Position numbers and translations under genes: made by a program
Notes under the pieces: generated by a model
What the model was told of the DNA's origin: nothing
What the model saw: the letters and a program-made list of their open reading frames with translations, nothing else
Database searches by the model: none
In this document: positions 1-13,254 of the stretch, piece by piece
Position numbering within the stretch: the first letter of the stretch is position 1
Layout of the letters: each line of letters starts with the position of its first letter
Assembly: GCF_033439725.1 (NCBI RefSeq)
Contig: NW_026944383.1
Coordinates: 5,456,001 to 5,520,000 of the forward strand
Direction of reading: 5' to 3'
Length of the DNA: 64,000 bases
DNA from: Neurospora tetraspora
Taxonomy: Eukaryota > Ascomycota > Sordariomycetes > Sordariales > Sordariaceae

Positions 1-3000
1 ACGATTGCACTGTTAGTGTTTGCTGTACCGGTACAGCCCAGGGAGGGGAATGGGGGTGAATTGGAGTGAGGGACAGAGAACAATGGAATGTGTGGCCCAA
101 AATAGGTTATCCCCGAGGACGGGGGACGATGGGTGCAGGTGGGGTTGATAATGCGGAGGGGAGGAGGCTAAACCAGCTGGGGCAGCTTATAAGTAGTTTG
201 CAGCATCCGACACGCTGCATATGCGCCTACGGGCCCCACTGGGACAGATGGACGGCAGATCCCATACATATTGTCCCATTATCCTTAACCACCGATTACC
301 AATGCACTCAACACCGCCTCTACCCCTGCTCCTGGCACACCTCATACCTCGGTGTTCGTAGAGGTACATGACAGCCAGCCATGAAGGCATATCAATGATC
401 GTGAGCATGGATACTGGGGCTGGGCAAACATTCATGTGGAAGTGGTTTCCCTAATGCTAGGAGCCTCAGGCTTGCTGCTTGCTCCCTTCTGCGGTCCCAG
501 TATGTTGGGATCCTGGTTGATATTATCCCCTCAATCTCACATCTTACCAAGACGTTTTCTAGCATCTGTCATTACAGCGCTCACCAGACTTGTCAAACCG
601 AACTCCAGAGTGTTCTGTTGCATACGTTCTTATTCCACAGGGAATACCCCGCTTCAGCAACCTCAACAATAATACGATTCGGGAGGGGTGCCTTGTTGGT
701 TGGTTTCTGGACAGGCTTCTGGCTGACTTTCTCATGTCCGTGACCCACATATGGTGAGTTTCTCTCGTCCGAAGACGAGGTGTTCAACGCGACCGGAGAG
801 TCGGACAGTTATACCCAGACAGGGAGGTGCATTTTCATCTTTCTAGAACCCCCTTGGAACATCGGCACCGGTGATGCCTGCTTCGTGGTTCGTCAGAGGT
901 TAGCAAACGAGGGAGCGAGAAGTACTTGTGCTCGTGTCTGAACCGCCAAGCGGGAGTGGTGTGCTGCCTCACATCACTTGCTTGTTCCATGGCCTTGGAA
1001 CATGGCAGCCGGAAAGTAAACCCTAGCAGAATTTTGGGAAGTGCGTAAGGGAGTGTCTTTTTCATACCGGGCTTGACGCTCATGTTGAGTAACTGATAGA
1101 CCAGGAATGCCAGATAAATGACTTTTCTTGACCAAGATAATCTGGCATCCGTCATCTGTGGGCGACATGGTGTCTCAGCAGGCCTTGTATCACCAAATCC
1201 TCAACCCTAGGAGGCCCCCTCAAGCGCACAGCAGCAACTGGTAACTTTTGGCCATTACGGCCTTTAGTGAGACTCATGTACCAGATTATTCATTGTTGAC
1301 GGTCCGAAGAACGGCGTGCTCGGCGACTGCGCGCGCAGAATTCGCCAAGGAGGTCATTCATGTTTCAGACATGACACAGACTGCCGTTCCGAATCTCTGG
1401 TCGTTGCTGGCAGAGTGTTGATTCGGAGAAGGCTGAGTTGATGGGCGCGCTAGATAAAGGAAATGCATATGGATGCACCACACCATCCCGTCCTGAGGTC
1501 AAGGTGTGTTGCAACCCGAGTACTAGTTCCGAAGAGAGAACGTGTTGTGCACTGTCTTGGTGGATAATCCGTTGAAACCACTTTCTTAGTTCAAGCTTGG
1601 CAGACGGCGCGGCATGGACAAAAGCATGGCTTGTTTGCTCCCATGCGGACGCCACACGAAAAGGGGCAGATGACAATGCCCGGTTCGAGGAGAAACGAGT
1701 CAAGAAAGGCCGCGGTGTTTTGGAGTTTGATTAGTTTCTGGGTGGGCCAAGTTTGCTTTGTGTGAAGGTGCGGTCCTTTCGGTTTACCGTTGCTGGCTAG
1801 CTGTTGTAGTCCGTCGCCCAAGAGGCCAACAACTATTGCTTTGGGAAACTTTTCAGGCGTGTACCCGCTCAGGCGACAGCGTATACCATGGTCATGATTT
1901 GTGGGTTATCGTTTGGCAGGTCTCGCCTGCAATAGCGGCCCATGAGCAAGCAGCCGCTGTCTGGTAGGACTACTTGCGATCCACGTGCTGAAGACGTTCC
2001 GCCAGATCTGTGGCTGTACTCAACAAGAAGAAAAGCAATTAGCTATGGAAACATTGACGACGTTTTTGGGAAATATCGAAGGATTTCCAGCTCCTGACAC
2101 TAGTCGAACCGTGTCACCAAGCTGCTGCGAGCGGCCGGCTCGTCCATTGCGTCTGTCCAACCTGCCTTCAAAGCGGACAGTGGCCTCTCGCTAAGAGGCA
2201 AACTGTGGCCTCTTCTTTGACTTTTCTGGACCAGGACAGAGGGCAGAGACGGTGGCCAATGTGTGTAGGGCTGTAATCCGGTACTTGTACGTCTCTATGA
2301 CTAGGGGCATGGGCTGTAGTGTTTTGGGAAGAGGCTAGAGGACGCTTACCTGGACAATGTCGGCGGCCAAGTCTCCTCTTGGCTTGGACGGCATCAACCC
2401 CATGATAGCGCCATCGATCGGGACGGGCCAGAGTAGCCTCTGGGCTAGCTCGCTGGGTACTGGTACGCAGTGGTCAGGACAAGCGAGAAGCTGCCAAGAC
2501 GAGAAGCGGTTTTCTAGTTTGTTTCTGTGCTTCCTCCCCTGGCGCTAATAAAGCCACGATTTGCTTGGTAGGTCACTGGCAGACTGGGGACTGAGCCTTG
2601 GACATCGGGTAAGTCAGGTACCCATACCCAGGGGCCATGTGGCATGGGCATTCTGCCTTTCCCATGGCGGTTGGGAAATTTGACTGCAGTGTTGTCGATG
2701 GATTCATGGCGGTTTTCTGTGCCTCGAGGCTCGAGGGCTGTGCGGTGGAATGATATGGCTGCAGGAGCAATTAGGAGAATTGTGCCAAACGACGAGCAAG
2801 ATCTGCCAGCTCCCGAAGAGGGCCATGTCGAAGGTATCTGGAAAGGTGCAGTGCGTCGGGTGTCCGGCTACACGACCAAGCGACTCGCTATTCACCGCTT
2901 GGGGTTGGCTGTTGGGTCCATGGCGATCCAGGGGATCCCTTCTTGAGCTGCTGTCGTCCAGATAGGCAGGTGTCCTCTCAAGTATGGGTACGCTATGCGG

Positions 3001-4296
3001 TGGATGCTGTGTTGCCATGGCGGCTGGGTACCTCGAGGCTTTTGGTGGTGGAAATATATTGGACTTGGCGTCATCAAACACCTGCACCGTCTGCTCCGGA
3101 ATGGCGGCGGCAAATGGGCCCGAACTGACAACCAGGCGTCCAGGCCGGATTTTAGCGTGGGGGGCGGGCGGCTGATGTTTCTTGGTATCGGCCCGGCTTC
3201 GGCTACTGTCATGTCTGTGGACGGGGAGGCCGAAGAGGTTAGGCGGTCAGCTGAAGACCACTGCAATGCTGGGTGTTCGTGTCGTCGTGTTTGTGTTGCA
3301 GGTCACTTGAAAGGCGAAGGGGATCAGATAGAGTTCCGGTGGATAGGGAATGTGATTCCGGATCCAAAGCGCTGGGACTAAACTCCTGGAGCGTAGGTTG
3401 TTTGTTCTTCGAATCAAGGTAAAAATGGACGACGGGATGTCCTGGATTCTTGGAACGGTAAAAGGTGCTAGATGTTTGCCAGACGGCAGGCGGACCGTGA
3501 CCGGCATGGGCCATGGAGACTAAAAATCCCGTTCTCCACCCAACTCAATTTTCAAGACCCGACTGAATGGAGGCTTCCGTGTGTGTTGGGGCTTCGGACC
3601 ATGAGGTGTTGTTGAAACTCGGTAGGTGCCCTGGGAAACAGAGGAAATTAGCGGGTCACTAACAGGAAAGGAAGTCATTTCTTACTTGGCTTTGGGGAAT
3701 AGAAACAGTTCGTTTGAAGCTCACAAGCAAAGAGCGCAGGGTGAAGTGTTGGAAGTCTGGTCACTTGACTTGGAGTTGGATGAAAGTCTCGCGGGGCTCC
3801 ACTGTTAGTCTGTTAGTGGGTGGGGTCATTTGGTGCGGGGAGATCTGCGCCTTCTCCATTCCCGCCTTAACCTTATCTTAACCTTCCCTCAATTTTGTCT
3901 TCCCCGCAACCACCCTCCTCCACCTTCCCCAGCTGTCCTGGTCCATAACTTTTAATTGGTCTGACCCCTCACCCCTCATTCTTGAATCTGTCAGCTGCCA
4001 GACATCGCCCAATGCCTGACCCCTGCAATACGCTGTCACCTATGCCAGCTGTGGTCTGCTGTCAATCGGGGACATCGGATGAGCTGACCCACTTTCGTCC
4101 CTGACAAAAAAGGTGGAACCATTTCCAACATCAACACCACTCGGAGTTGCTTCAAATTTGAAGCTGCTCACTGCATTAACGACATCGCGACTGACCACGC
4201 CGAGCCCCCGACATCCGGGTCCGAGGCATATTTACCAACCTGAGCTCCCTCGGACCGTCCATTTGCAGACGAGCCGGCCGGTCCATTCGTGGCATC
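1..4296. other. gene-poor region upstream of the monooxygenase
   Basis: I see no convincing gene here. Open frames on both strands are short (about 130 codons or less), overlap each other and carry no domain I recognise. The last 400 bases are pyrimidine-rich on the plus strand and end at the monooxygenase start, as expected for a 5' leader and promoter. I saw no tRNA or 5S rRNA signature. A non-coding RNA cannot be excluded by reading alone. Confidence 0.5.
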
Positions 4297-6878
4297 ATGG
4301 CGGCTCCAAAGAAAGTTTGCATTGTTGGTGTGTTCCTTCATGTTTACTTTCCACTTCCAAGCCATCAGCGCCTACGTACCTCTGCCTTCTGAAGCTGCCT
4401 TCTGTTTCCATTTCTATGCGCCTGCCCTACCTTTTCCCTTCTTTTTTTCCTTCAACACCACACGCCCGCATGCCTTTTCAACACCAAAATCAACACCAAA
4501 TTCACTCCTATTGAATGCACTTTTCCACTCATTCACTCTCATTTCAACGCCCAATATCGCCACACATCTCTTCTCTGTAACCATGGCTTTCTAACCATCC
4601 CCTGGTACAGGTGCTGGTCCGTCTGGTCTAGTTGCAGCCAAGTCACTCCTCCATGACCAGCCCAAGGGGACCTTCGATGTCACCATCTTCGAAGCCCAGA
4701 ACCGTCTGGGCGGTCTTTGGCCGTCGAGGAAGGACGACAACGCCGGTTTTGTTCACCCGCTCATGGCAGCTAACCAGAGCAAACATACCGTCCAGTTCAG
4801 CGACCTGGCCTGGCCCGATGACGCCCCCGAATTTCCCAGAGCCTGGCACATTGGACGCTATCTCGAGCGATACCATGATCGATACTGCCAGGACGCCAAA
4901 CTTTGCCTTGGCGAGCGTGTTGTCCACTCTGAACTGCTTGAGGGAGCCAAGTGGAAGGTCCGGACATGCTCCCAAGATGGCCAACAGCTCGACCATACGT
5001 TTGACTACCTGCTTGTCGCATCCGGTTTCTTCGGCAAGCCAGTGATACCTCCACCGGTGGCCACCAGTGGTGATATCCCGGTTGTCCACAGCAGTCAGTA
5101 CAGGACTCTCAGCGCGTTACTCGAACAGACAAAAGGTGCAGGGCGCAAGATTGTGGTGGTTGGAGGCCAAATGTCGGGTGTTGAGATTGCCGGTACTATT
5201 GCAACCCATCTCTCGTCTGCACTGCACTCGCCTGGTTCAAGCACTCTTCAGGACTTGGACAAGTACTCGATTCACCATGTTTGCCAAAGGCCTGTCTGGG
5301 TCTTTCCGCTGTTTACATCTCCAAAGGTGCCCATCCCCACTAGGTGCATTCCTCTCAGTACTTTGGGCTAACTACTGTATCTTCAACTAGCCTGCCTCTC
5401 CCGCACCGCCGTTCTTGCCTATGGATCTTTGTTCATACAACCTAGCCAACAGACCCGACAACCTAACCAATATGCAAGGCCATGTCTCGACAGAGGCCGC
5501 AAAGACACGTCATTCAATCTTCGAAACAATGCTGGGGACTGATCAGTCCGACTTCTCACCCAGTCTGGCCATTACAAACACCGACACGGACAAGCCCCCT
5601 TACCTGGCCGTTAGTGACACTTATGCAGACTTTGTCCGCAGCGGACTCATATCGGTGTCACATGGAAAAGTAGACTCCCTGACCGGCAGTACTGTTACCG
5701 TCACAACAGCTCGGGGAGATGTAAGCAAAATCGACAATGTTGCGGCAGTAGTGCTAGCAACTGGCTTCGAGGCAGCATCATCCATCTCTTTCCTGCCATC
5801 CTCTGTCCAAGAGACCCTGTCGGTGGTGCCCTCTGACCTAAACACTACTGTTGCCTTGGCCTTTCATGGTACCCATCATCCAGCAATTCCCTCCTTAGGG
5901 TTTGTCGGTTTCTACCGATCACCTTATTGGGGTGTCATGGAGATGCAAGCCCGCTTTGTCACAGCTTTGTGGACGGCCGGAGGACCTGCTTCTTCGTCAC
6001 TTCCTCCCAAGATGGCCGTCGCTCTTGGTGAAGATGATTCTATTGAGCGGACTTTGGCTCTACGAACTGATCCTCGAGTTTCTCAGTTTCCCATGGGCGA
6101 TTACCCATGGCTCATGCAAGAGTTTTCAAAGGCTCTAGAAATTGACCGCATACCACCGTTGGGGAAGATGCCTAGAGTTCCACCAGCTGACAAAAGCATG
6201 GACATCCTGACACCAGCACGCTATCCGGCAAAGCGAACAAGTGAGGCACAACGTACAGAAGTCGACAAGTCCATTCAGCAGACTGAGAGCACAACATGGT
6301 CTGGTGTTTCCTCGGCAAGGTTTGTTGCAAAAGCTGTCTTCCGTTCCCTCTTGGGCGAGTGGAAGCTGGAGAGGGATCTTGTGAGTCGCCTTCCCACTCA
6401 TCCGAGCGGGCATTTTAGCGGTACTGCCAGGTTCCTGCTCAGGGAACGTACAAGAGATGGACGTGAAGCCGAGCACGATGCTGCTTTGGACAGGGATGAC
6501 GATATCGGGTTGGAGTATCTCTACGTTGAGGAAGGCATGTTCGCTGCCTCCAACGGCCTCTCTTTCCGTGCAACAAGGAGATATGTTTGGAGGTATGATG
6601 AAAAGAAGGACAAGCTGAGCGTCTGGTTCGTCAAGACGGACGATCAAAAGAGGGCGGATTATCTGTTTCACCAAGTGGAGTTCATTATTCCGGACACGGA
6701 AACCGAGGGTGCACCCCAAGCATGGCGAGCAAATGCTGGACATCTATGCATCGACGACTTCTACGACGTCGACTACCGCTTCAACTTCAAGGCCATCAAC
6801 CTCAAAGATTGGTCTCTAGCCTACCGAGTCAAGGGGCCGCAGAAAGACTATATCATTGAGGGGACATACACACGGTGA
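4297..6878 (+). CDS. flavin-containing monooxygenase with C-terminal DUF6314 domain
   Basis: Three exons: 4297-4327, 4611-5326 and 5391-6878, giving 744 aa. The first exon carries only the start of the FAD-binding fold; its GAGPSG fingerprint (residues 11-16) is rebuilt across the 283-nt first intron, which is what fixes this start and both splice sites. A second nucleotide-binding fingerprint, GGQMSG, lies near residues 195-200 (NADPH site), and an ATGFE motif near 372 is typical of flavin monooxygenases. Such enzymes use NADPH and O2 to oxygenate soft nucleophiles or ketones; the substrate cannot be told here. From about residue 560 to the end the protein resembles DUF6314, a domain often found as a small stand-alone protein of unknown function. 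Stop TGA is at 6876. No biosynthetic cluster genes are adjacent. The family calls are firm; the role of the fusion is unknown. Confidence 0.9.
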
Positions 6879-9800
6879 ATCGGCGATTGGGATTGTTCAC
6901 ATGGGAAGCAAGATGCAGTGTGATAATGGCACCCATAGTAGCGAGCCACAAATGATGCTATCACAGACCCTTGGTGTGAGTGAGCCTTGAGTGTCAAGAA
7001 AAAAGCAAGAAAGTTTGGGTTGACATGTAGTCGATGTGCCCACATGCGCATACATAGGTGGATGAGAGTGCCGAGAGTTGTGATAGTGCCACAACCAATA
7101 TCATCTTTCATCCAGCAACCTGCTTAGTGGCGATGGAATCCTAGAGGTGCGATAAATCCGGTGGCTTTCAGGCCATTCGTCGTCTGGAAGCTGCAACGAG
7201 CCACCCAAGACAGGCGTGCAGTTAATGTTTGCTCTCTGGCAGTTGTCTTTCCGACCACAAAGAAGGTTTCGGCCAAGGAAGCCAAATTGCCAAGTACATA
7301 ACGGTTCTTGTTTGATGAACAAACATGTATGTCGACGTGAGAGAACACCACAGACCACAGAGATGAGACGACTGAGAGGTGACGAAGGGCACTCGAGTGG
7401 TTAAGAGGCAAAACAATGTGAGTCCTACCTTTTGGCGTCTAAGACACTTTGCGATTCTCTCCATTCAACGCAGGCCAGGTGACTAATGCAGGTACAGCTA
7501 CGAGCGGATCTCGATGTTACAGCATCATGTCACTACAAATCAAGCTGTCTAACGATGAGGTACGAAGAAGTCAGTACCCTCCAAAGACCGCAAGGGACAG
7601 CGAGTGGTCAGGGAACCAACGCTTTCACGGAGCACAGCAGAACGCTTTGTGTGTTTACAACCACGGAGCCGCGATCTCAGGTCACTGTTACCTAGAGGTA
7701 GTACCTGTTGGTAAGAAGTAGGTTGGTAGGTGAAGATGATCATTGCCCTTGGTGTTTGTGGCCTGGTGTTACCGCACAATAATGTACACTGGAATGAAGG
7801 GCTCCGATTTTATGCCGCTTACACAAAGCTTCGATAGATCACTAATCCTATAAAATCCCAAAAGGCCTGGGAGGGAGACCGTCGCTCGCGCCTACGGTCG
7901 CCTCATCGGCAACCTACCTGATCTGCCTCATATTCCTGTTATTATGGCTGGAACTCTGTGCTCGTTGTCTGCACCGCCAAGCCGGCAGGTTACTTCTGTA
8001 ACCATAAGTCCAGCAGACAATGGGGTTATTATCAGATTGGATCTGCACGTAGTGTCGTACCTTTTGGTTCAATCACCAATCGCGACCAGGATGAGGCGGC
8101 CGTTGTCGCATCCAGGGCACGCAGCTACCCGTCGAAACAAAGGTCCCGGAAAGTCATTCACACCAGTCTGGCCACTCAAACCAACGGAACCTTTGTCGCG
8201 GCGTGAGGGAGAGAGGGCATATCTATACCGCTTTCTCTTTCAGTAGGTCGTCGTCTCGAAGTGGAATGTTTGACTTCCCCTACCACCTCATGAATGACTC
8301 TCTCGCAGCTCCTGGCAACGGAAGTTCCTGAGCCGTGGGCCGTGGTCCGGCTTGGTAGGCTGTGCCATTGGTATCGAAAACGAAGAAAAGAATCTGTAAC
8401 ATGCCTAGGGAGGAGACGGGAAGGTGTGGTGCCACCGTATTTTTGGACGTGAGAGATTTGGCTGAGAGATGGCAATTATTCCCGTCCTTGGAGGCTCCCG
8501 TGATTTGGCAGCCAAGAAAACCGTCAAGCGTCACCTACCCGGTGATCGTGGAGATATGGTTTTGCTTCTTTTCTGCGGTTTCTTTGTTTTGGAGTTCTGA
8601 CCGTTCCTTTTTATAAGATTCTCCAATCCTACCCTACCCATGAAGTTTGGGATACCCTTAAGTGGCTAGTTGCTGCTCACACGACGTGGACTATTAGCAA
8701 ACCTGGTCTGGAACTAAACTGCATACGTCCTCACTGACCTCACACTAGCGGGGCACAACGATGCTGTCAATCCCTCTGCAGAGGGCAAACAGGCATCCCG
8801 TACCTACAATGGCCCTACGCATATGGCCAGACCCCTGTTCAACACCAAGTTTAAAGAGGTACTAACGAATATCCAACCACCAAAATTATCAAAATCGAGA
8901 CCGGCAACTACAATCACACTGCTTGCTGACCAGTGTCCGATACAACCTGCATCTCTGGCAGGATGACGTTTCGTTTTTCTTAACAAAGACCGCCGACCAG
9001 CATTGTCTTCATTCGCATCATCGTCCGTATCATGTTTTATTCCAACACTGGGAGCACCAGGTGCGCTCACATTGGCTCAGATTCATCATAGACAGAGACC
9101 GGAGCACCAGAACCGTCTCGTCTGGGAAGCATATCGCAGCTGATGGGTTCCATATGCTGTGAACCTCGACGAGTTCCGCTTCGACCAATGAACCAGGCGC
9201 ATACTCACAGCAAGGTCGCACAAGTAATCTGGTCCGAGTTCCAGCGTCTCCCTGGCCAGACGGACTGGGACACAGCAGACCAGCTCAGGGCCAGGAAAGG
9301 AGAACGACATGGAGAAACCGGATCGTGAGCCCGTCTCGGTTATCGAGTGTTTCCCCCGTGCACAACACGACAGCTTGCCAGACGATATCTGATGTCTCTT
9401 GTTGGCGTTGGACAATAGTCGTGTTGGTATCCAACTGCCATTTTGAGGTATGCCCTTCAACTCTAAAACGTGCTGGCTAGGGTGACTTCTGGTTGCTAAC
9501 AAAGTGATGGTAGATAGTCCGCCTCTTCATGGGATGCGTATCAGACAGTTGGAGCCCCAGAACGCATTTGCTTCGCACCCGACCTTCACACAAAGACGGA
9601 AGGCAAGTTTGCTTTCCGACTGGACCGGTGGCTTGCATCATACAACACTAAATCTCCTGCAGGACACTGGTTGCTCTCCGCAAGGCCCATGCTACTTCCC
9701 TCGTGTTAGGGACAAGAGAGACGGATTCGTGCCTCGCCAGATGCTGGGAGGAGTACCGCGTAGTCCGAACATGCTTACCACTTATACAATGCTCGGCCAA

Positions 9801-10942
9801 ACATCAACACCTGTTCAGCACCCAACAGCACTCCCGGAGCACGGAAGCGCAACTAAACTGATACATGCTATACAGCTGGATTTCCGCAGTTTGTTGAGCA
9901 TTTTTCCTCCATTTATTTGCGCATCGGTGGCGAAAGTAATTGGAATGGGATTATAAGGAGCAAAGTCCCATCTGTTGGAGGTTTGGCAAATTTCAAGTAC
10001 CGCGTCGAATTGCTGCCAAAAACCAAGACCGCCATCTCACACCAATTCGAGACCCAAGGCCTGTTGCTATCGAGTTTCGTCAGGGGAGGTCCAGTCCATT
10101 CGTGCAATCGACTAAGCGCGTGTTTTGTGGCTGCCGTTCAGCTGTCTTTCATCCCGCATCTTCCCCAGACAAACCATCATCCAAGGTTTCTGTTCTCGAC
10201 ACCTTCCCTTCTCTTCTTGTCCACTGTCAACCCACAGCCAATTCACACCGTTGATCACACGACTCACTTGCCTAATCCCATCAAGGGGCACCAAATCTGC
10301 CGACTATCCGTTGTCCTGGAAATAGAGGCGCCGTCAGGAGGCTCAATACTTGATGCGAATTGTACGAGAGCAAACATCTTCACAATAGACGGCTTGCATC
10401 TGATACTCACCTCACCCTGATTTCACTAACGTTTCCGTGGCCGGCTTCCCGACCGATCGGCCTCTCAAACCGCGCCGGCAGTGGATCGTCATTGGCGTGT
10501 GGAGATAGGCCGGGCACGCTTCCAATCCTTCCAATTCTTTGCTTTTTCGTTTCTGGACGCGGGGAGTGACCGTTGGGTGGGTGGGCTCGTTCCGGATCCT
10601 ACTGGTTCGATGAAGCCAGCCTGCTTCTACCACAGTACAGCCGCAAGAGACTCACGCCCACACACGACGCCCATCTACCACCACACAGTCTCCAACCCCG
10701 CGGGATCTTCTTGGGCATTCCTGCTCGCTCTGCCGCTTTCTGCACTTGCAGCAGTCTTGCTTTCAGAACCAAGCCACGTGCGGTCCAACACATTCCAAAT
10801 CGGGATCCTGAGCCTGGCTTGTCAGATTGCTACGCCGTCTCTCAGCCCAAACACAGGTCTGAAGCCAAAGACAGGGCTTGGCCAATTAATCTATCCCTGT
10901 TCCTAAATACACTTAAGATATTTTCGCCTCCCCTCCTTCACC
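6879..10942. other. 4 kb gene-free interval before the GPCR
   Basis: No gene is supported. Short frames occur on both strands, for example near 9504-9956 and 10481-10906, but their composition is unlike protein and they show no domain. The interval sits upstream of the GPCR, so it probably holds that gene's promoter and a long 5' leader; the last 300 bases are C/T-rich on the plus strand. Confidence 0.5.
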
Positions 10943-13254
10943 ATGGCCGAGTTCACCGGCTCCACCCAGGCTCAGGTCGAACAACCGCCTGTGGAATACA
11001 GTCAAGGCTACATGAATCTCACACAGACACAGCGGAACACCATCGAGGATGTCGAGAGGATTGGCGCCTCTCTGAGCCTGCTTGGGGTGTTCCTGATATT
11101 CATGGCCTATGGCCTCTTCAAGCGAGTACGGACAGTACCCAACACCTTCATCCTCTTTGCGTCTATCGCCAATGTCGGGGCTAGCACGGCGTGCATTATC
11201 GGCTATGCGGGTATCGTGGCCGGCGAGAACTCGGCGCTCTGCCACACTCAGGCGTTCCTTCTTGAGATGTAAGTGAGGTTATGGTGAGAATCATCTGAGA
11301 TGGACAACGCGTTAACACACTTCTCCCCAGGTTCATGCAATCAGACCCGTGGTGGTCACTTGCCATGGCAGTAAACGTCTTTCTGGTTTTCTTCTTCGCC
11401 CTAAACCCCAACGCTTTTCGCGACTACCTCTGGTTGTATTGCCTGGTGTGCTATGGACTTCCTTCGATTCCGGCAATCGTCCTCCTCGCTCACAGTCCTG
11501 CCACCACTCGATACTATGGAAATGCCACGGTATAGATCCCTAGGTACCCTTGTGGAGGCAGTTTGGTCATGAGATGCTGACTATCCTCACAGTTGTGGTG
11601 CTGGATAGCCGACACATGGAATCCTCTCCGGATTTACACCTACTATCTACCTATCTGGTCGTGCATCTTTCTCTCTGGACTGGTATACTTTGCCGTGGGC
11701 TATCAGGTGTTCCACCAGCGAAACCAGCTACGGAATTTGACATTCAGTAACCAAGGGAAGAACTGCTCTAGATCTGATCATAGGGAACACATAGAACTAG
11801 GCGAGAAGCACAGTTATGGAATCAGCGCTGGCCAGAATTCGCCATGCCCTACTGTTATTCCCATGGTCAGTCGCGCTTTACCAGCATTGGTCTTCTTCCA
11901 CTTTGCTTTCCTCATCCTCCTTCCCATGTAACACCACGCTACGTCACTACTGTCGTATCACTTCCCAAGCATGCGAGATCTATGTCTACCCCTTGCTGAC
12001 ACTTTCCTTGCCGCACGCACACAGGATCTCACCAACCATCCAGGAGCCTACGGCACCGTCACCACCCAAGTCGAAATCAACATCTCCGACAACACCGACA
12101 TCCAACCGATGACCTGCCCGACCTCGCCGACCCCGTCCATCACCGAGGTCCCCCTTGCCGCCCACCCCCCGGGCCGAAACAACAGCATCCACCCTTGGGC
12201 CTCCAACTGCTCCTCGTCTTCCTCTTCCAGCGAAGACCACATCGTCCCTCCAACCGCCGTCTACGCCGGCTCCGGCTCCGGCTCCCCTCCCTTCCGCCAC
12301 GTCCACGTCCACCACGCAACCGACGGGACCACCACCAACGGGGGTTGTCCCAAATCCAGCCTCAAGAAAACCACCTACACCACCTCCCAAAACCGCACCT
12401 ACAACCACAGTGGTCCCGGCTACGGCCACACCTACTCCTCCTACAACCGCACCTCCAACACCACCACGCACGTGCACACCCCCTCTTGCTCCAACTCCCA
12501 CCACCACAACCAAACCCGCTTCCACCACCACAACCTCCTCTCCTCCATCCGGCGTCCCTTCCGCAAATTCTGGGCCAAGCTCCACCGCCTCGACCCCATC
12601 AAGCTCGCCTACCTGCGCACCTCCTTCGTCTTTGCCATTTCCATCCTGGTCACCTGGACGCCCTCCAGCATCAACCGGGTGCACTCGTTGCTTTACCCAA
12701 AAAATACCAGTTACCCGCTTAATCTGGCGAGTGCCGTGGTACTTCCCTTGCAGGGGGTGTGGAACGCGGTCATTTTTGCGGCGACGACGTGGGTCGTTTT
12801 GAAAGAAGAAGTGGAGGGGTTGTGGAAAGGGAGTTGGTTGGGGAGGTGGTGGGAGGGGAGGAGAGGAAGACAGAAAAGACCGGGGGCGGGGACGGCGGTG
12901 GAGGGATTTGGAGGAGTGCAGAATGTGATGGGGGGCCAGAGGGGGGTGAGGTTGGGGAGTGATGGGTTGCCACCACCTATTCAACCCGGTGGTGTGGTGG
13001 CGGGAGTCGATGGCGTGGGCGCTGGGAAGAAGAATGGGAATTTGAATGCAGGAGGGTATAAAGCGTGGAGAAACGGGAATGGAGGCTCGTACGGGTATGC
13101 ACATCATGGTGTTCCTCATGCTCCTCCGCATGCGATGAAGGATGATTTCAACGAGACGAGGAGCCATTGTAGTAAGAAGAAGAGCGGCAAGAAGGGGCCG
13201 ATGGATCCCAATCGGTTGGGCACCGTGCGAGTCATTAGGGGTGGCTCGTTATGA
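10943..13254 (+). CDS. gpr-1: cAMP-receptor-like G-protein-coupled receptor
   Basis: Four exons: 10943-11268, 11331-11529, 11593-11865 and 12025-13254, giving 675 aa. Introns start with GTAAGT, GTATAG and GTCAGT and keep the frame. Seven hydrophobic segments can be read: about 40-58, 68-92 and 110-134, then two more before residue 240, then two after a very long third intracellular loop (about 464-482 and 499-525). That loop (about 220 residues) is rich in Ser, Thr, Pro, His and Asn and probably disordered. The architecture matches the fungal cAMP-receptor-like (Dictyostelium cAR-related) class, which signals through heterotrimeric G proteins at the plasma membrane. In Neurospora the family member GPR-1 is needed for female sexual development. 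I use gpr-1 because the hak-1-like gene lies nearby, as I recall for N. crassa; the paralogue assignment is an inference. A tail rich in Gly, Asn and basic residues follows TM7. Confidence 0.88.

Noticed and set aside
10573-11184. 203-codon plus-strand frame overlapping the GPCR start
   Set aside because: It overlaps the receptor's first exon in another frame and lacks any domain; the GPCR frame continues correctly across three introns.
12155-12802. Thr/Pro-rich 215-codon plus-strand frame resembling a mucin-like protein
   Set aside because: Out-of-frame reading of the low-complexity third loop of the receptor; the apparent TTT/PPP runs come from ACC/CCN codons of the real frame.
11986-13167. 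393-codon open frame antisense to the GPCR last exon
   Set aside because: Its Gly/Val-rich, repetitive composition mirrors the C-rich coding strand of the receptor; the plus-strand frame has family-level support through TM6 and TM7.
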